Below are positions 26,230 to 36,188 of a stretch of 64,000 nt of DNA, one piece after another (position 1 is the first letter of the stretch; each line of letters begins with the position of its first letter). The notes under the pieces were generated by a model. That model searched no databases. It had not been told where the DNA came from and saw only the letters and a list, made by a program, of their open reading frames with translations. Both the position numbers and the translations under genes were made by a program. Origin of the DNA: Agrobacterium albertimagni AOL15. Lineage in GTDB: Bacteria; Pseudomonadota; Alphaproteobacteria; Rhizobiales; Rhizobiaceae. The DNA is taken from NCBI RefSeq assembly GCF_000300855.1, contig NZ_ALJF01000010.1:62001-126000 (forward strand). Direction: 5' to 3'.

Positions 26230-27135
26230 ATGAAGTATGATGCAGTCGTTGTGGGTGGGAGTTTCGCGGGTCTCTCGGCCGCCATGCAGCTCACCCGGGC
26301 GCGCCGGCGCGTCTTGTTGGTCGATGCCGGCAAGCCGCGGAATCGCTTTGCCGAAGCCTCGCATGGCTTTTTGGGGCAGGATGGCGTCGCCCCCGCAGAC
26401 ATTCTTCAGCTCGGGCTCCAGCAGCTCGCGCGCTACCCGAACTTCACTCTTCTGGAAGGGGAGGCAGCCTTGGCCGAGCGATGCTTGGGCGGCTTCAGGC
26501 TTGCAATGGCTGACGGCGCAGTGATCGAGGCATCCGTCCTTGTCCTGGCCCTGGGCGTGACCGACACCTTGCCATCCATTCCCGGACTTGCCGAACGTTG
26601 GGGCCGCACGGTCCTGCATTGCCCCTATTGCCACGGCTACGAGATCGGTGGCGGTCCGATCGGCATCCTCGCCTCGTCGCCGCTTGCAGCCCATCAGGGA
26701 AGCATGCTGCCGGATTGGGGCCGGACGACCATGTTCGTTGAACCCGGAATTACCTTTGACGAGGAGCAGCACGCCATGCTGCTCGCCCGAGGCGTAGTGA
26801 TGGAGACCGAGCGCGTGGTGGAACTGATCGGTGAAGGAGAGCAACTGGAGGCTGTTCGTCTTGCCGACGGCAGAGTGGTTGAAATCCATGCCCTGTTCGC
26901 TCAGTCGAAGGTTTCGATCTCGTCGCCTTTTGCGTCGCAACTCGGCCTGGAGCTCGAAGAAGGGCCGCAGGGTCTGCACATCAAGGTCCAGATGGGCGTG
27001 ACCAGCCAGCCGGGTGTCTTCGCTGCCGGCGATGCGACCAGTCCAATGCACAATGCGACGCTCGCAAGCGCATCCGGCGTCATGGCCGGGATCGCCGCCC
27101 ATCGCGCCCTGATCGAGGCCTCGCTCTGGCCATGA
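26230..27135 (+). CDS. Thioredoxin-reductase-like FAD/NAD(P) oxidoreductase
   Basis: A 301-aa flavoprotein. Residues 1-15 hold the FAD dinucleotide fold (YDAVVVGGSFAGLSAA), the redox pair CPYC is at 131-134 (HCPYCHGYEIGG), and the late GVFAAGDATS block is the second FAD site. It resembles thioredoxin reductase but with CPYC in place of CATC. A GxGxxA-type NAD(P) motif is weak (GGGPIGILASSPLAAHQG). ATG 26230 is used; ATG 26215 in frame is possible. Its divergent Rrf2 neighbour and operator suggest thiol or oxidative-stress regulation. The electron acceptor is unknown. Confidence 0.85.
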   Translation: MKYDAVVVGGSFAGLSAAMQLTRARRRVLLVDAGKPRNRFAEASHGFLGQDGVAPADILQLGLQQLARYPNFTLLEGEAALAERCLGGFRLAMADGAVIEASVLVLALGVTDTLPSIPGLAERWGRTVLHCPYCHGYEIGGGPIGILASSPLAAHQGSMLPDWGRTTMFVEPGITFDEEQHAMLLARGVVMETERVVELIGEGEQLEAVRLADGRVVEIHALFAQSKVSISSPFASQLGLELEEGPQGLHIKVQMGVTSQPGVFAAGDATSPMHNATLASASGVMAGIAAHRALIEASLWP

Positions 27136-27184
27136 AAAGCTTAGTGACTTTAATTTTTGCACAACAGATGCGTAAATCATCGCG

Positions 27185-27202
27185 TTGATTTGTAGAAATC
27201 AA
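27185..27202. promoter_or_regulatory. Dyad upstream of mmsA (possible LysR box)
   Basis: TTGATTT-GTAG-AAATCAA is a perfect 7-bp dyad with a 4-bp spacer, 39 bp before the mmsA start. It is a candidate binding site for a LysR regulator, perhaps the gene at 24716. Confidence 0.5.
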
Positions 27203-27240
27203 AGCGCATACTGCCTCCATAACAATTGAGGAGGACACCC

Positions 27241-28737
<1,497 letters not shown>

Positions 28738-28762
28738 GCCTACCTGCTTTGGGTTATGTCAG

Positions 28763-28793
28763 CGCCACCCGTTCGAAAGAGGGGGTGGCGTTT
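28763..28793 (+). terminator. Terminator after mmsA
   Basis: CGCCACCC / GGGTGGCG stem with a 12-nt loop and a short TTT run, 26 bp beyond the stop. Confidence 0.75.
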
Positions 28794-28956
28794 GCATGCG
28801 GTGAGGCAGCGCAATCGACGCTCTGGGATCGGGATCTCCGAAGGCCACAGGAAGTGTCCTAGCGCACTTGAGTGCGTGTTCCTCTCATGATCAATGTTCA
28901 GGCGCGCGTCGCGGGGGATAGCGACGTGCAGGTTTTGATTTTATGAGGGACATTTC

Positions 28957-30027
28957 ATGCAAGAGGCAGTTTTTGGCCGTGCGGTTAATTTGCGGCGCGG
29001 CGAATTTCGCGGCAGCGCCGGTGAGTATTTCGGGATCTGGATCGTCAACATCCTGCTGACCATCGTGACGCTCGGGATCTATTCGGCCTGGGCCAAGGTC
29101 CGGCGCAATCGCTATTTCTACGGCAATTCGTTCATCGACGGCCACTCCTTCGATTACCACGCCCGTGGTCTGCAGATCTTCATCGGCCGTGCCATCGTTT
29201 TCGGCTACATCATTGGCTACAACATTCTCCTCACCTTCAGCCCGATCGCGGGCGGTATCCTGGCGCTTCTGATGTTCGTGCTTCTGCCGTGGATCGCCAT
29301 GCGCAGCCTGCGCTTCAATGCGCGCGTCACGAGCTATCGCAACATTCGCTTCGATTTCGTCGGCAAGACCTGGGGCGCTTTCGTCGCGATCATCTTCGGC
29401 GGGCTCATCGCCTTCTTCTCGCTCGGTATCCTGGCGCCCTTCGCCAGCCGCTGGCTCTATCGCTACATCTTCAACAACCTTCGCTACGGCGACCGGGCCT
29501 TCGAGACGGATCCGAAGATCGGTGCGCTCTACCGCGTCTGGCTGCCGGCCTTCCTGCTGATGCTGGTCGGTGCTGCGATCGGCGGCGGGATCGCCATTTT
29601 CGGCTATTACAGCGCCGTCGAAGGAGCAAGTGAGGCCTTCAACGATCTGGAAATGCAGATCATCATGGCCATCTACGGTGCCCTGATCCCGCTCTTGGTG
29701 CTCTGGGGGATCGCTGCGATCTTCTACCGCATCGGGGTTCGCAACGTGGTGATGAATGCTGCCCGCTTTGACGGACGTCACCATCTGTTTTCCGACCTCG
29801 GCCGTCTGCGCTATTTCTGGATCGTAGTTTCCAACCTCGTTGTCACGGTCCTCACGCTCAGCCTGATGCGGCCCTGGGCAGCGGTCCGCGAGCATCGCTA
29901 TGTGATCGAGCATTCCGGCATCGTGGTCGATGGCGAACTCGGTGATGTGGTATCCTCGATGCAGGCGTCCGGCTCCGCCGTGACGGCAGAATATCTCGAT
30001 CTCGAAGGGTTCGACTTTGGCTTCTGA
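28957..30027 (+). CDS. DUF898/YjgN-family membrane protein
   Basis: A 356-aa polytopic protein with two repeated halves, each with a pattern like EYFGIWIVNILLTIVTLGIYSAWAKVRRNRYFY; this layout is diagnostic for DUF898 (YjgN). About six to eight hydrophobic segments are visible. The molecular function is unknown. ATG 28957 follows GAGGGA. The next gene (M48 protease) overlaps it by 11 bp, so the two are translated together and probably act together at the inner membrane. Confidence 0.88.
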   Translation: MQEAVFGRAVNLRRGEFRGSAGEYFGIWIVNILLTIVTLGIYSAWAKVRRNRYFYGNSFIDGHSFDYHARGLQIFIGRAIVFGYIIGYNILLTFSPIAGGILALLMFVLLPWIAMRSLRFNARVTSYRNIRFDFVGKTWGAFVAIIFGGLIAFFSLGILAPFASRWLYRYIFNNLRYGDRAFETDPKIGALYRVWLPAFLLMLVGAAIGGGIAIFGYYSAVEGASEAFNDLEMQIIMAIYGALIPLLVLWGIAAIFYRIGVRNVVMNAARFDGRHHLFSDLGRLRYFWIVVSNLVVTVLTLSLMRPWAAVREHRYVIEHSGIVVDGELGDVVSSMQASGSAVTAEYLDLEGFDFGF

Positions 30028-31075
30028 CGACAAGCGCATCGCCTCCGGTCGCTGGCATCCTCCCGGCTCAAGCCGGTCGGAGCCGGCGGTCCTCCTGGCG
30101 GAGGGCAAGACCCTCTTTGTCCGGCTCGACGCCGGAGGCGATCCGGTGTCGCTGGGAGACCTGGCGCGGACGGAAATATCCGCCCGCGTCGGTCGCGTTC
30201 CCCGCAGGATCACTTTCGCAGACGGCTCGCTCTTCGAGACCGATGACAACGATGCCATTGATCTCTGGCTGAGGAAGCATGGCAAGAAGGGGGGCGTTCA
30301 TGAAATGGAGCGGTTTCACCCCCGTCTGGTCGCCTTCGTCATCGCCGTCGTCGTGCTTGCAGGCCTGATCTACCGCTATGCGGTCCCTGCCTTGGTCGAA
30401 GTCGCCGTTCTGGTCACGCCGCCGGCGGTCACCCAGTGGATGGCAAGCGGCACGCTACTGTCGCTCGACCAGGCGGTGTTCAGCGAAAGCCGACTGCCCG
30501 AAGCCCGGCAGACGGAGATCCTCGAGGCCTTCAATCAGGTAGCGTCGCTTTCCTCCCGGGGCACTGCCGGCTACAACCTGAATTTCCGTTACGGCGGCCC
30601 GATCGGCCCGAACGCGTTTGCCCTTCCCGACGGAACGCTCGTCATCACCGACGAACTGATCGAGCTGGCCGATGGCGACATGGACATGATCATCGGGGTT
30701 CTGGCCCACGAGATCGGCCATGTCGAGGAGGAGCACTCGCTCCGCCAGCTCTATCGCGCCGCCGGCATGGCGGGTCTCATCATGCTGATTGCTGGTGACA
30801 TCGGTGCGGCCGGCGAGGACATACTGACGAACGGCGCCGCCCTGATGTCACTCTCCCATTCGCGCAATGCGGAAAACGAAGCCGACCGCATTTCGGTGGA
30901 GCTTATGGCCAAGGCCGGCCGCGATCCGCGCGCCATCGGCCGCTTCTTCGCGCGGCTGGAGGAAAAGCTCGGTCTCGATGGAGACTCCTCCTTCCTGTCC
31001 ACCCACCCGGGCACCAGTGAGCGCCGCGAGGCGATCGACAATCACGCGAAAACTGTAGAGGCCGGCGGCTCCTGA
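30017..31075 (+). CDS. M48-family membrane metallopeptidase
   Basis: A 352-aa protein with a cytoplasmic N-terminal part (~1-95), one membrane anchor (LVAFVIAVVVLAGLIYRYAVPALVEVAVL) and a zinc-peptidase domain. The motif HEIGH lies in IGVLAHEIGHVEEEHS, with the third ligand glutamate in NAENEADRISVELM. TTG at 30017 is taken as the start because GAAGGG lies 7 nt upstream and the frame is otherwise open without an earlier start. The gene overlaps the DUF898 gene by 11 bp, so translation is probably coupled. This DUF898-M48 pairing recurs in proteobacteria; the substrate is unknown. Confidence 0.88.
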   Translation: MASDDKRIASGRWHPPGSSRSEPAVLLAEGKTLFVRLDAGGDPVSLGDLARTEISARVGRVPRRITFADGSLFETDDNDAIDLWLRKHGKKGGVHEMERFHPRLVAFVIAVVVLAGLIYRYAVPALVEVAVLVTPPAVTQWMASGTLLSLDQAVFSESRLPEARQTEILEAFNQVASLSSRGTAGYNLNFRYGGPIGPNAFALPDGTLVITDELIELADGDMDMIIGVLAHEIGHVEEEHSLRQLYRAAGMAGLIMLIAGDIGAAGEDILTNGAALMSLSHSRNAENEADRISVELMAKAGRDPRAIGRFFARLEEKLGLDGDSSFLSTHPGTSERREAIDNHAKTVEAGGS

Positions 31076-31121
31076 GGCGGAGGCCAAGCGGCAGGCGGCT
31101 GATGATATATGCCGAAATGCA

Positions 31122-31155
31122 AGAAGGGGCGGTTCGAGACCGCCCCTTCTGTTTT
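31122..31155. terminator. Bidirectional terminator between the M48 gene and fbpA
   Basis: AGAAGGGGCGGT / ACCGCCCCTTCT stem with a TCGAG loop, flanked by TTTT to the right. It serves the converging plus- and minus-strand genes. Confidence 0.85.
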
Positions 31156-31172
31156 GACCAGTCTGACGAAGC

Positions 31173-32210
31173 TTACTGCGTTGCGCCGTCGTTCAGACCG
31201 ACCTTGTCGACCAGCTCGGAAGCGGTCTTGCGGTTTGCGGCGATATCGACGAGCGGCAGAGTGTCGGCCTTGAGGGGACCAAAGCCAGCAACGATCTCGG
31301 AGACCTTGGCATTGGGACCAACAGGATATTCGAAGACCTGCTCGGCATAGATGGTCTGCGCTTCGTCGGAAGCCAGGAATTCCATCAGCTTGACGGCGTT
31401 GTCCTTGTTCGGAGCGTTCTTGGCAAGTGCCATGCCGGAAATGTTGACATGCGTACCGCGGTCGGCAGCGTTCGGGAACAGAACCTTGACGGAAGCCGCC
31501 CAGTCCTTTTCTTCCGGCTCCTTCTCGTTGGTCTTCATCAGACCGAGATAGTAGGTGTTGGCAAGGCCCAGATCGCATTCGCCGGCATGGATCGCCTTGG
31601 CCTGGGCGCGGTCATTGCCGTCGGGCTTCTTGACCAGGTTCTGCTTCAGGCCAGCGAGCCACTTCTCGGTGTATTCGGCACCGTGATGGGCGACCATCGA
31701 GGCAAACAGGCCGATATTGTAGGAGTGCTGGCCGTCGCGCATGCAGATACGGCCCTTCCACTTAGGATCGGCAAGCTCTTCATAGGTGATGGCATCTTCG
31801 GAGACGCGATCCTTGGAAGCGTAGAGCACGCGGCCACGGGTCGTCAGGCCGAACCAGTTGCCATCCGTATCGCGATACTGCGCCGGGATCTGGTTGTTGA
31901 TGTCGTCGTCGTTCAACGGCTGGGTCACGCCGCCATCCTTGGCTTCCGTGAGGCGAGCGATGTCGACGGTCAGGATGACGTCGGCCGGCGAGTTCGCGCC
32001 TTCGGCCGTGATGCGCTCGACAAGGCCTTTGTCCAGGAACAGCACGTTGGTCTTGATGCCCGTTTCCTTGGTAAAGGCGTCCATCAGCGGCTGGATCAGT
32101 TCCGGCTGACGATAGGAATAGATGTTGACTTCGCCGTCGGCCAGTGCCGAGCCGGCCGAAAGGGCCAGCACGGAAACTGCGCCGAGTGCGATGGTACGGA
32201 TGGATGTCAT
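31173..32210 (-). CDS. fbpA: Ferric iron-binding periplasmic protein, FbpA/AfuA type
   Basis: A 345-aa binding protein with a signal peptide (SVLALSAGSALADG) and the FbpA pattern: GEVNIYSYRQPELIQPLMDAF, VDIARLTEAKDGGVTQPLN, GLTTRGRVLYASKDRV and the GLANTYYLG segment. The start is set at ATG 32210 behind GGGAGG, not at the longer frame to 32252. It lies divergent from rirA, as in other Rhizobiaceae, and is the probable partner of the distant FbpB permease at 15064. RirA control under iron sufficiency is likely from context. Confidence 0.93.
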   Translation of the reverse strand: MTSIRTIALGAVSVLALSAGSALADGEVNIYSYRQPELIQPLMDAFTKETGIKTNVLFLDKGLVERITAEGANSPADVILTVDIARLTEAKDGGVTQPLNDDDINNQIPAQYRDTDGNWFGLTTRGRVLYASKDRVSEDAITYEELADPKWKGRICMRDGQHSYNIGLFASMVAHHGAEYTEKWLAGLKQNLVKKPDGNDRAQAKAIHAGECDLGLANTYYLGLMKTNEKEPEEKDWAASVKVLFPNAADRGTHVNISGMALAKNAPNKDNAVKLMEFLASDEAQTIYAEQVFEYPVGPNAKVSEIVAGFGPLKADTLPLVDIAANRKTASELVDKVGLNDGATQ

Positions 32211-32383
32211 GGTAGGCCTCCCTCTTCGCGGATTGTTGAGGGGCATATTCATGAAATAGGATAAGCTGTCAATTGCAGTCCAGTTTATTCACCAACACGT
32301 GAGTCGCAGAACTTGAGTATTTTGGAATTGTTCAAAACTGCAAAAGGCGCTATATAAGCCGCAAGAAAACAGAGGAATCGTGC
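32211..32383. promoter_or_regulatory. Divergent fbpA-rirA promoter region
   Basis: 173 bp richer in A and T than the flanks. A CTATATAAG box (32350-32358) sits 26 bp before the rirA start, and TTGA...TTCAA (32312-32333) forms a loose dyad. I could not find an exact TGA-N9-TCA RirA box, so the operator is not assigned. Confidence 0.5.
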
Positions 32384-32872
32384 ATGCGTTTGACAAAACA
32401 GACAAATTACGCCGTGCGCATGCTGATGTATTGCGCAGCCAATAGCGACCAGCTGAGCCGGATCCCGGAGATCGCCAAGGCCTATGGCGTGTCGGAACTC
32501 TTCCTGTTCAAGATCCTGCAGCCGCTCAACAAGGCGGGTCTGGTGGAGACGGTCCGCGGTCGTAACGGTGGCGTGCGCCTTGGCCGCCCGGCCGAAAAGA
32601 TCACGCTGTTCGATGTGGTGAAGGTGACGGAAGACAGCTTCGCCATGGCAGAATGCTTTGAGGATGACGGTGACGTCGAATGCCCGCTGATCGACAGCTG
32701 CGGCCTGAACTCGGCCCTGCGCAAGGCGCTGAACGCCTTCTTCGACGTGCTTTCCGAATACACGATCGACGACCTGGTGAAGGCGCGTCCGCAGATCAAC
32801 TTCCTGCTCGGCATCGACGATCTGCAGCCGCGCCGTGTCGCCGGCGTACCGGCTGCCGCACCGGCCGCCTGA
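32384..32872 (+). CDS. rirA: RirA, Rrf2-family iron-responsive repressor
   Basis: A 162-aa Rrf2 regulator. The N-terminus (MRLTKQTNYAVRMLMYCAA) and helix-turn-helix (SRIPEIAKAYGVSELFLFKIL) match RirA, the main iron regulator of Rhizobiaceae. Cysteines at 91, 100 and 106 are the three expected ligands of its Fe-S cluster; cluster loss in low iron or under oxidative stress relieves repression. It is divergent from fbpA and followed by a terminator. It would be expected to control fbpA, fbpB and the siderophore genes at 46075-53499. Confidence 0.95.
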   Translation: MRLTKQTNYAVRMLMYCAANSDQLSRIPEIAKAYGVSELFLFKILQPLNKAGLVETVRGRNGGVRLGRPAEKITLFDVVKVTEDSFAMAECFEDDGDVECPLIDSCGLNSALRKALNAFFDVLSEYTIDDLVKARPQINFLLGIDDLQPRRVAGVPAAAPAA

Positions 32873-32896
32873 AGATCTTCAATTCTGCACTTGATC

Positions 32897-32922
32897 AAAC
32901 CCGCCGGAAGGCGGGTTTTTTT
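32897..32922 (+). terminator. Terminator after rirA
   Basis: AACCCGCC / GGCGGGTT stem with a GGAA loop and a run of seven T residues. Confidence 0.9.
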
Positions 32923-33054
32923 GTTGCCGGTGGGGTCGCTGGCGCCGGTCTTGCTTCCTTTCGACACTCTGCTACGTTTACGTACACGGCAGTTTAAGTC
33001 TGCCTGATTGGTCTGGGGCGGGCGGGCCGCGGGGTGCAGGTCTCTGGGGGGAGC

Positions 33055-34719
33055 ATGTACGATTATGTGATCATCGGCGGCGGATCGGCCGGCTCCGTCC
33101 TCGCGGCGCGGCTGAGCGAAGATCCTTCGGTCACCGTCTGCCTGCTGGAAGCCGGCGGTCGGGGTGATAGCGTTTTCGCCCGAGTGCCGATGGCGGCAGC
33201 CGCTGTCGTGCCGGGCCATGTGAAGAGCGGCAACTGGCGTTTTTCAACCGTGCCGCAGGCGGGCCTCAACGGTCGCCGCGGCTACCAGCCGCGTGGTCGC
33301 GGGCTCGGCGGCTCCAGCCTGATCAACGCCATGCTCTATGTCCGTGGCCATTCCAGCGATTACGACGAATGGGCCTCCCTCGGCTGTGACGGCTGGTCCT
33401 GGGCCGATGTTCTCCCCTGGTTCAAGAAGTCGGAAGACAACATTCGTGGCGCCGACGATCTGCATGGCCGAGGCGGCCCGCTGCAGGTCTGTGACCAGAA
33501 TTGGACCCGCCCGATCAACAAGGCCTTCCTGAAGGCCTGCGAGCAGAAGGGGCATCGGCAAAACGACGATTTCAACGGCCCGACGCAGGAGGGGGCCGGC
33601 GTCTATCAGGGCACCCAGTTCTGGAACGGCCCGAAGCGCGGCGAACGCTGCTCGGCGGCGGCCGCCTATCTCCACGACGTGATGGCGCGGCGCAATCTGA
33701 CTGTCATCACCAAAGCCCATGTGTCGCGCATCCTGGTCGAGCAGGGCAGGGCGGTCGGCGTCTCCTATCGCTTCGGCAAGGAAGAGCGGACCGTCCGTGC
33801 GGGACGCGAGGTGCTCCTGTCGGCAGGGGCGCTGCAGTCGCCACAGATCCTGATGTTGTCCGGGATCGGGCCGGCCGATCATCTGACCTCTCTCGGCATT
33901 CCCGTGGTGCTCGATCGGCCGCAGGTAGGCGCCGACCTCCAGGATCACCTCGACTACACTATGATCTTCCGCTCGCCGGACACCGACATGTTCGGCATGG
34001 GGGTTATGGCGACGCGCGATCTGATGCGGGCGGCCAATGAATGGCGCACGGAGCGCATGGGCCATCTGCGATCGACCTGCGCGGAATCGGGTGCTTTTCT
34101 GAAGACCGATCCGTCGCTCGATCGGCCTGACATCCAGCTACATTTCCTCGTCGCCATGGTCGACGACCACGTGCGCAAGATGCACTGGGGCCATGGCTAT
34201 TCCTGCCATGTCTGCGTGCTGCGCCCGCATTCGCGTGGGGCCGTTCGGCTTGCAAGTTCCGATCCGTCCGCCGCGCCGCTCATCGATCCCGCTTTTCTCT
34301 CCGATCCGCGCGACCTGGAAACCCTGCGCAAGGGCGCCCGCATGATGGCCGAGATCATGGCTGCCCCCGCATTCGATCGCTATCGCGGACCGGAACTCTA
34401 TCCGGCAGGCAACTCGGATGCGGAGCTGGACGCGGCCATCCGCGCCCGGGCCGATACGATTTATCACCCCGTCGGCACCTGCCGCATGGGCTCGGATGTC
34501 GATGCGGTGGTCGATCCCGATCTCAGGCTGAAGGGCATCGAGGGACTGCGCGTCGTCGATGCCTCGGTCATGCCGCGCCTGATCGGCGGCAATACCAATG
34601 CTCCTGTCATCATGATGGCGGAAAAGACTGCGGCATCCATCCGGTCCGAACTCCGGGCCACCAGGGAGCGACGCTCAGGCAATGAGGCCGCCAGCAAGAG
34701 CGGATTGCATTTCGCCTGA
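33055..34719 (+). CDS. GMC-family FAD oxidoreductase (choline dehydrogenase-like)
   Basis: A 554-aa flavoenzyme. FAD motif YDYVIIGGGSAGSVLAARL at the start, then RGRGLGGSSLINAMLYVRGH (GMC signature 1), LSAGALQSPQILMLSGIGP (signature 2), the HPVGTCRMG stretch with the catalytic His, and the NTNAPVIMMAEK end. The family oxidises alcohols and sugars; it is close to choline dehydrogenase-like members, but the substrate is not fixed by sequence. ATG 33055 follows GGGGGAG. It is followed 50 bp later by gluconokinase, which hints at a sugar-acid context. Confidence 0.9.
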   Translation: MYDYVIIGGGSAGSVLAARLSEDPSVTVCLLEAGGRGDSVFARVPMAAAAVVPGHVKSGNWRFSTVPQAGLNGRRGYQPRGRGLGGSSLINAMLYVRGHSSDYDEWASLGCDGWSWADVLPWFKKSEDNIRGADDLHGRGGPLQVCDQNWTRPINKAFLKACEQKGHRQNDDFNGPTQEGAGVYQGTQFWNGPKRGERCSAAAAYLHDVMARRNLTVITKAHVSRILVEQGRAVGVSYRFGKEERTVRAGREVLLSAGALQSPQILMLSGIGPADHLTSLGIPVVLDRPQVGADLQDHLDYTMIFRSPDTDMFGMGVMATRDLMRAANEWRTERMGHLRSTCAESGAFLKTDPSLDRPDIQLHFLVAMVDDHVRKMHWGHGYSCHVCVLRPHSRGAVRLASSDPSAAPLIDPAFLSDPRDLETLRKGARMMAEIMAAPAFDRYRGPELYPAGNSDAELDAAIRARADTIYHPVGTCRMGSDVDAVVDPDLRLKGIEGLRVVDASVMPRLIGGNTNAPVIMMAEKTAASIRSELRATRERRSGNEAASKSGLHFA

Positions 34720-34769
34720 ACCTTCCTATTGTCGCGACCCTTGGATGAGGGTTAGGCAAGAGGAAGAAC

Positions 34770-35297
34770 ATGCCGCAGGACAATAAGCTGACCGCCCCGC
34801 AGGCGGTGATCGTCATGGGCGTCAGCGGCTGCGGAAAGTCGTCGGTCGGCGAGGCGCTCGCGGCCCGTCTCGGGCTTCCCTTCATCGAGGGGGATGTGCT
34901 TCATCCCGAAAGCAATGTCGCGAAGATGGCCGCCGGTACGCCGCTGACCGATGAGGATCGCTGGCCCTGGTTGACGGTGATCGGCGAGCGCATGGCGGAC
35001 GCTTTGGCACGCGGGGAGGGGATTATCGTTTCCTGCTCGGCGCTGAAGAAGATCTATCGCGAGCACTTGCGTGCCGCGACCGGCGGTCGTCTCTCGTTCG
35101 TCTATCTCGATGGTTCACGGGAACTGCTCGGCCGCCGCATGGGCGCGCGCACTGGCCATTTCATGCCGCTTGGGCTTCTCGACAGTCAGCTCGCCACACT
35201 CGAAGTGCCGACCGGCGAGTCCGGCGTTGTCACCGTTTCCATCGACCAGCCGGTCGAGGGCATCGTCGCCGACGCGCTCGAAGGTCTGAAAAGATAA
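34770..35297 (+). CDS. gntK: Gluconokinase
   Basis: A 175-aa P-loop kinase that phosphorylates gluconate to 6-phosphogluconate for the pentose-phosphate or Entner-Doudoroff route. Walker A GVSGCGKSSVG lies at residues 17-27; the family blocks FIEGDVLHPESNVAKMAAG, LTDEDRWPWL and SCSALKKIYREHLR, plus the ARTGHFMP motif, are all present. The length is typical of GntK/IdnK. It sits just behind the GMC oxidoreductase and runs convergent with the amidase gene, with only 10 bp between stop codons. Confidence 0.93.
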   Translation: MPQDNKLTAPQAVIVMGVSGCGKSSVGEALAARLGLPFIEGDVLHPESNVAKMAAGTPLTDEDRWPWLTVIGERMADALARGEGIIVSCSALKKIYREHLRAATGGRLSFVYLDGSRELLGRRMGARTGHFMPLGLLDSQLATLEVPTGESGVVTVSIDQPVEGIVADALEGLKR

Positions 35298-35307
35298 AGC
35301 CTGAGCC

Positions 35308-36177
35308 TCAGCCCTCGTAGCCCAGGAGTGGACCGTAAAGCTCCGGCCGGCGGTCTCGGAACAGGCCCCAGCTGGCGCGTTGCCTTGCAATGCCGTCGAG
35401 ATCAAACGTCGCGGTCAGCACCGTCTCCGTCTCCCGGTCGGCGGTCGCCACCATCGCGCCGGTCTGGTCGCAGATGAAGGACGAGCCGTAGAAGGTTAGC
35501 GACGTGCCCTTGCGACCGTCTTCCTTGCCGATGCGGTTGGAGGCGACGACCGGCATGATGTTCGCGGCCGCGTGGCCCTGCATTACCCTCTGCCAATGTC
35601 CCGCGCTGTCGAGGCTCGCATCCTGCGGCTCCGAGCCGATCGCGGTCGGGTAGAACAGAAGTTCGGCGCCCTGCAGCGCCATGGCGCGTGCGGCTTCCGG
35701 GAACCACTGGTCCCAGCAGATCCCGACGCCGATCGCCGCATGCCGCGTCTCCCAGACCTCGAAGCCGGTATCGCCCGGCGAGAAGTAGAACTTCTCGGTA
35801 TAGCCGGGGCCATCGGGGATATGGCTCTTGCGATAGATGCCGAGCACGTCGCCGGTCGCATCGACGATCGCCACGCTGTTGAAGAAGGTCTGCCCCGCCT
35901 TTTCGAAGAAGCTGACGGGAATGACGACGTTGAGCTCTTCGGCGAGTGCTGAGAAATGCTCGATCAACGCATTGTCATGCGCAGGCTTGGCGAGATCGAA
36001 GAACTCCGCGATCTGGTCCTGGCAGAAATAGGGTGCCTCGAACAGCTCCTGGATTAGGACGATCTGCGCGCCTTTGGACGCAGCCTCGCGCACGAGTTTC
36101 TCAGCCCGGGCGATGTTGGCGGGGAGGTCCCATGTGCAGGCCATCTGGGTGGCGGCGACGGTGACGGTGCGGGTCAT
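35308..36177 (-). CDS. aguB: Carbon-nitrogen hydrolase, N-carbamoylputrescine amidase-like
   Basis: A 289-aa nitrilase-superfamily enzyme. The catalytic triad is visible: Glu44 (LIQELFEAPYFCQ), Lys117 (YRKSHIPDGPGY) and Cys154 (GICWDQWFPE). The ELFEAPYFC and HIPDGPGYTEKFYFSPGDTGF stretches are typical of N-carbamoylputrescine amidases, which release putrescine, CO2 and ammonia. A longer frame runs upstream but starts inside puuB; ATG 36177 behind GAGAGAA is the real start. It follows puuB by 11 bp, so it belongs to the polyamine operon and could supply putrescine to it. Confidence 0.88.
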   Translation of the reverse strand: MTRTVTVAATQMACTWDLPANIARAEKLVREAASKGAQIVLIQELFEAPYFCQDQIAEFFDLAKPAHDNALIEHFSALAEELNVVIPVSFFEKAGQTFFNSVAIVDATGDVLGIYRKSHIPDGPGYTEKFYFSPGDTGFEVWETRHAAIGVGICWDQWFPEAARAMALQGAELLFYPTAIGSEPQDASLDSAGHWQRVMQGHAAANIMPVVASNRIGKEDGRKGTSLTFYGSSFICDQTGAMVATADRETETVLTATFDLDGIARQRASWGLFRDRRPELYGPLLGYEG

Positions 36178-36188
36178 CTTTTCTCTCC

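Noticed and set aside
32211-32383. Exact RirA or Irr box between fbpA and rirA
   Set aside because: No TGA-N9-TCA or ICE-type match was found by eye; only loose dyads are present.
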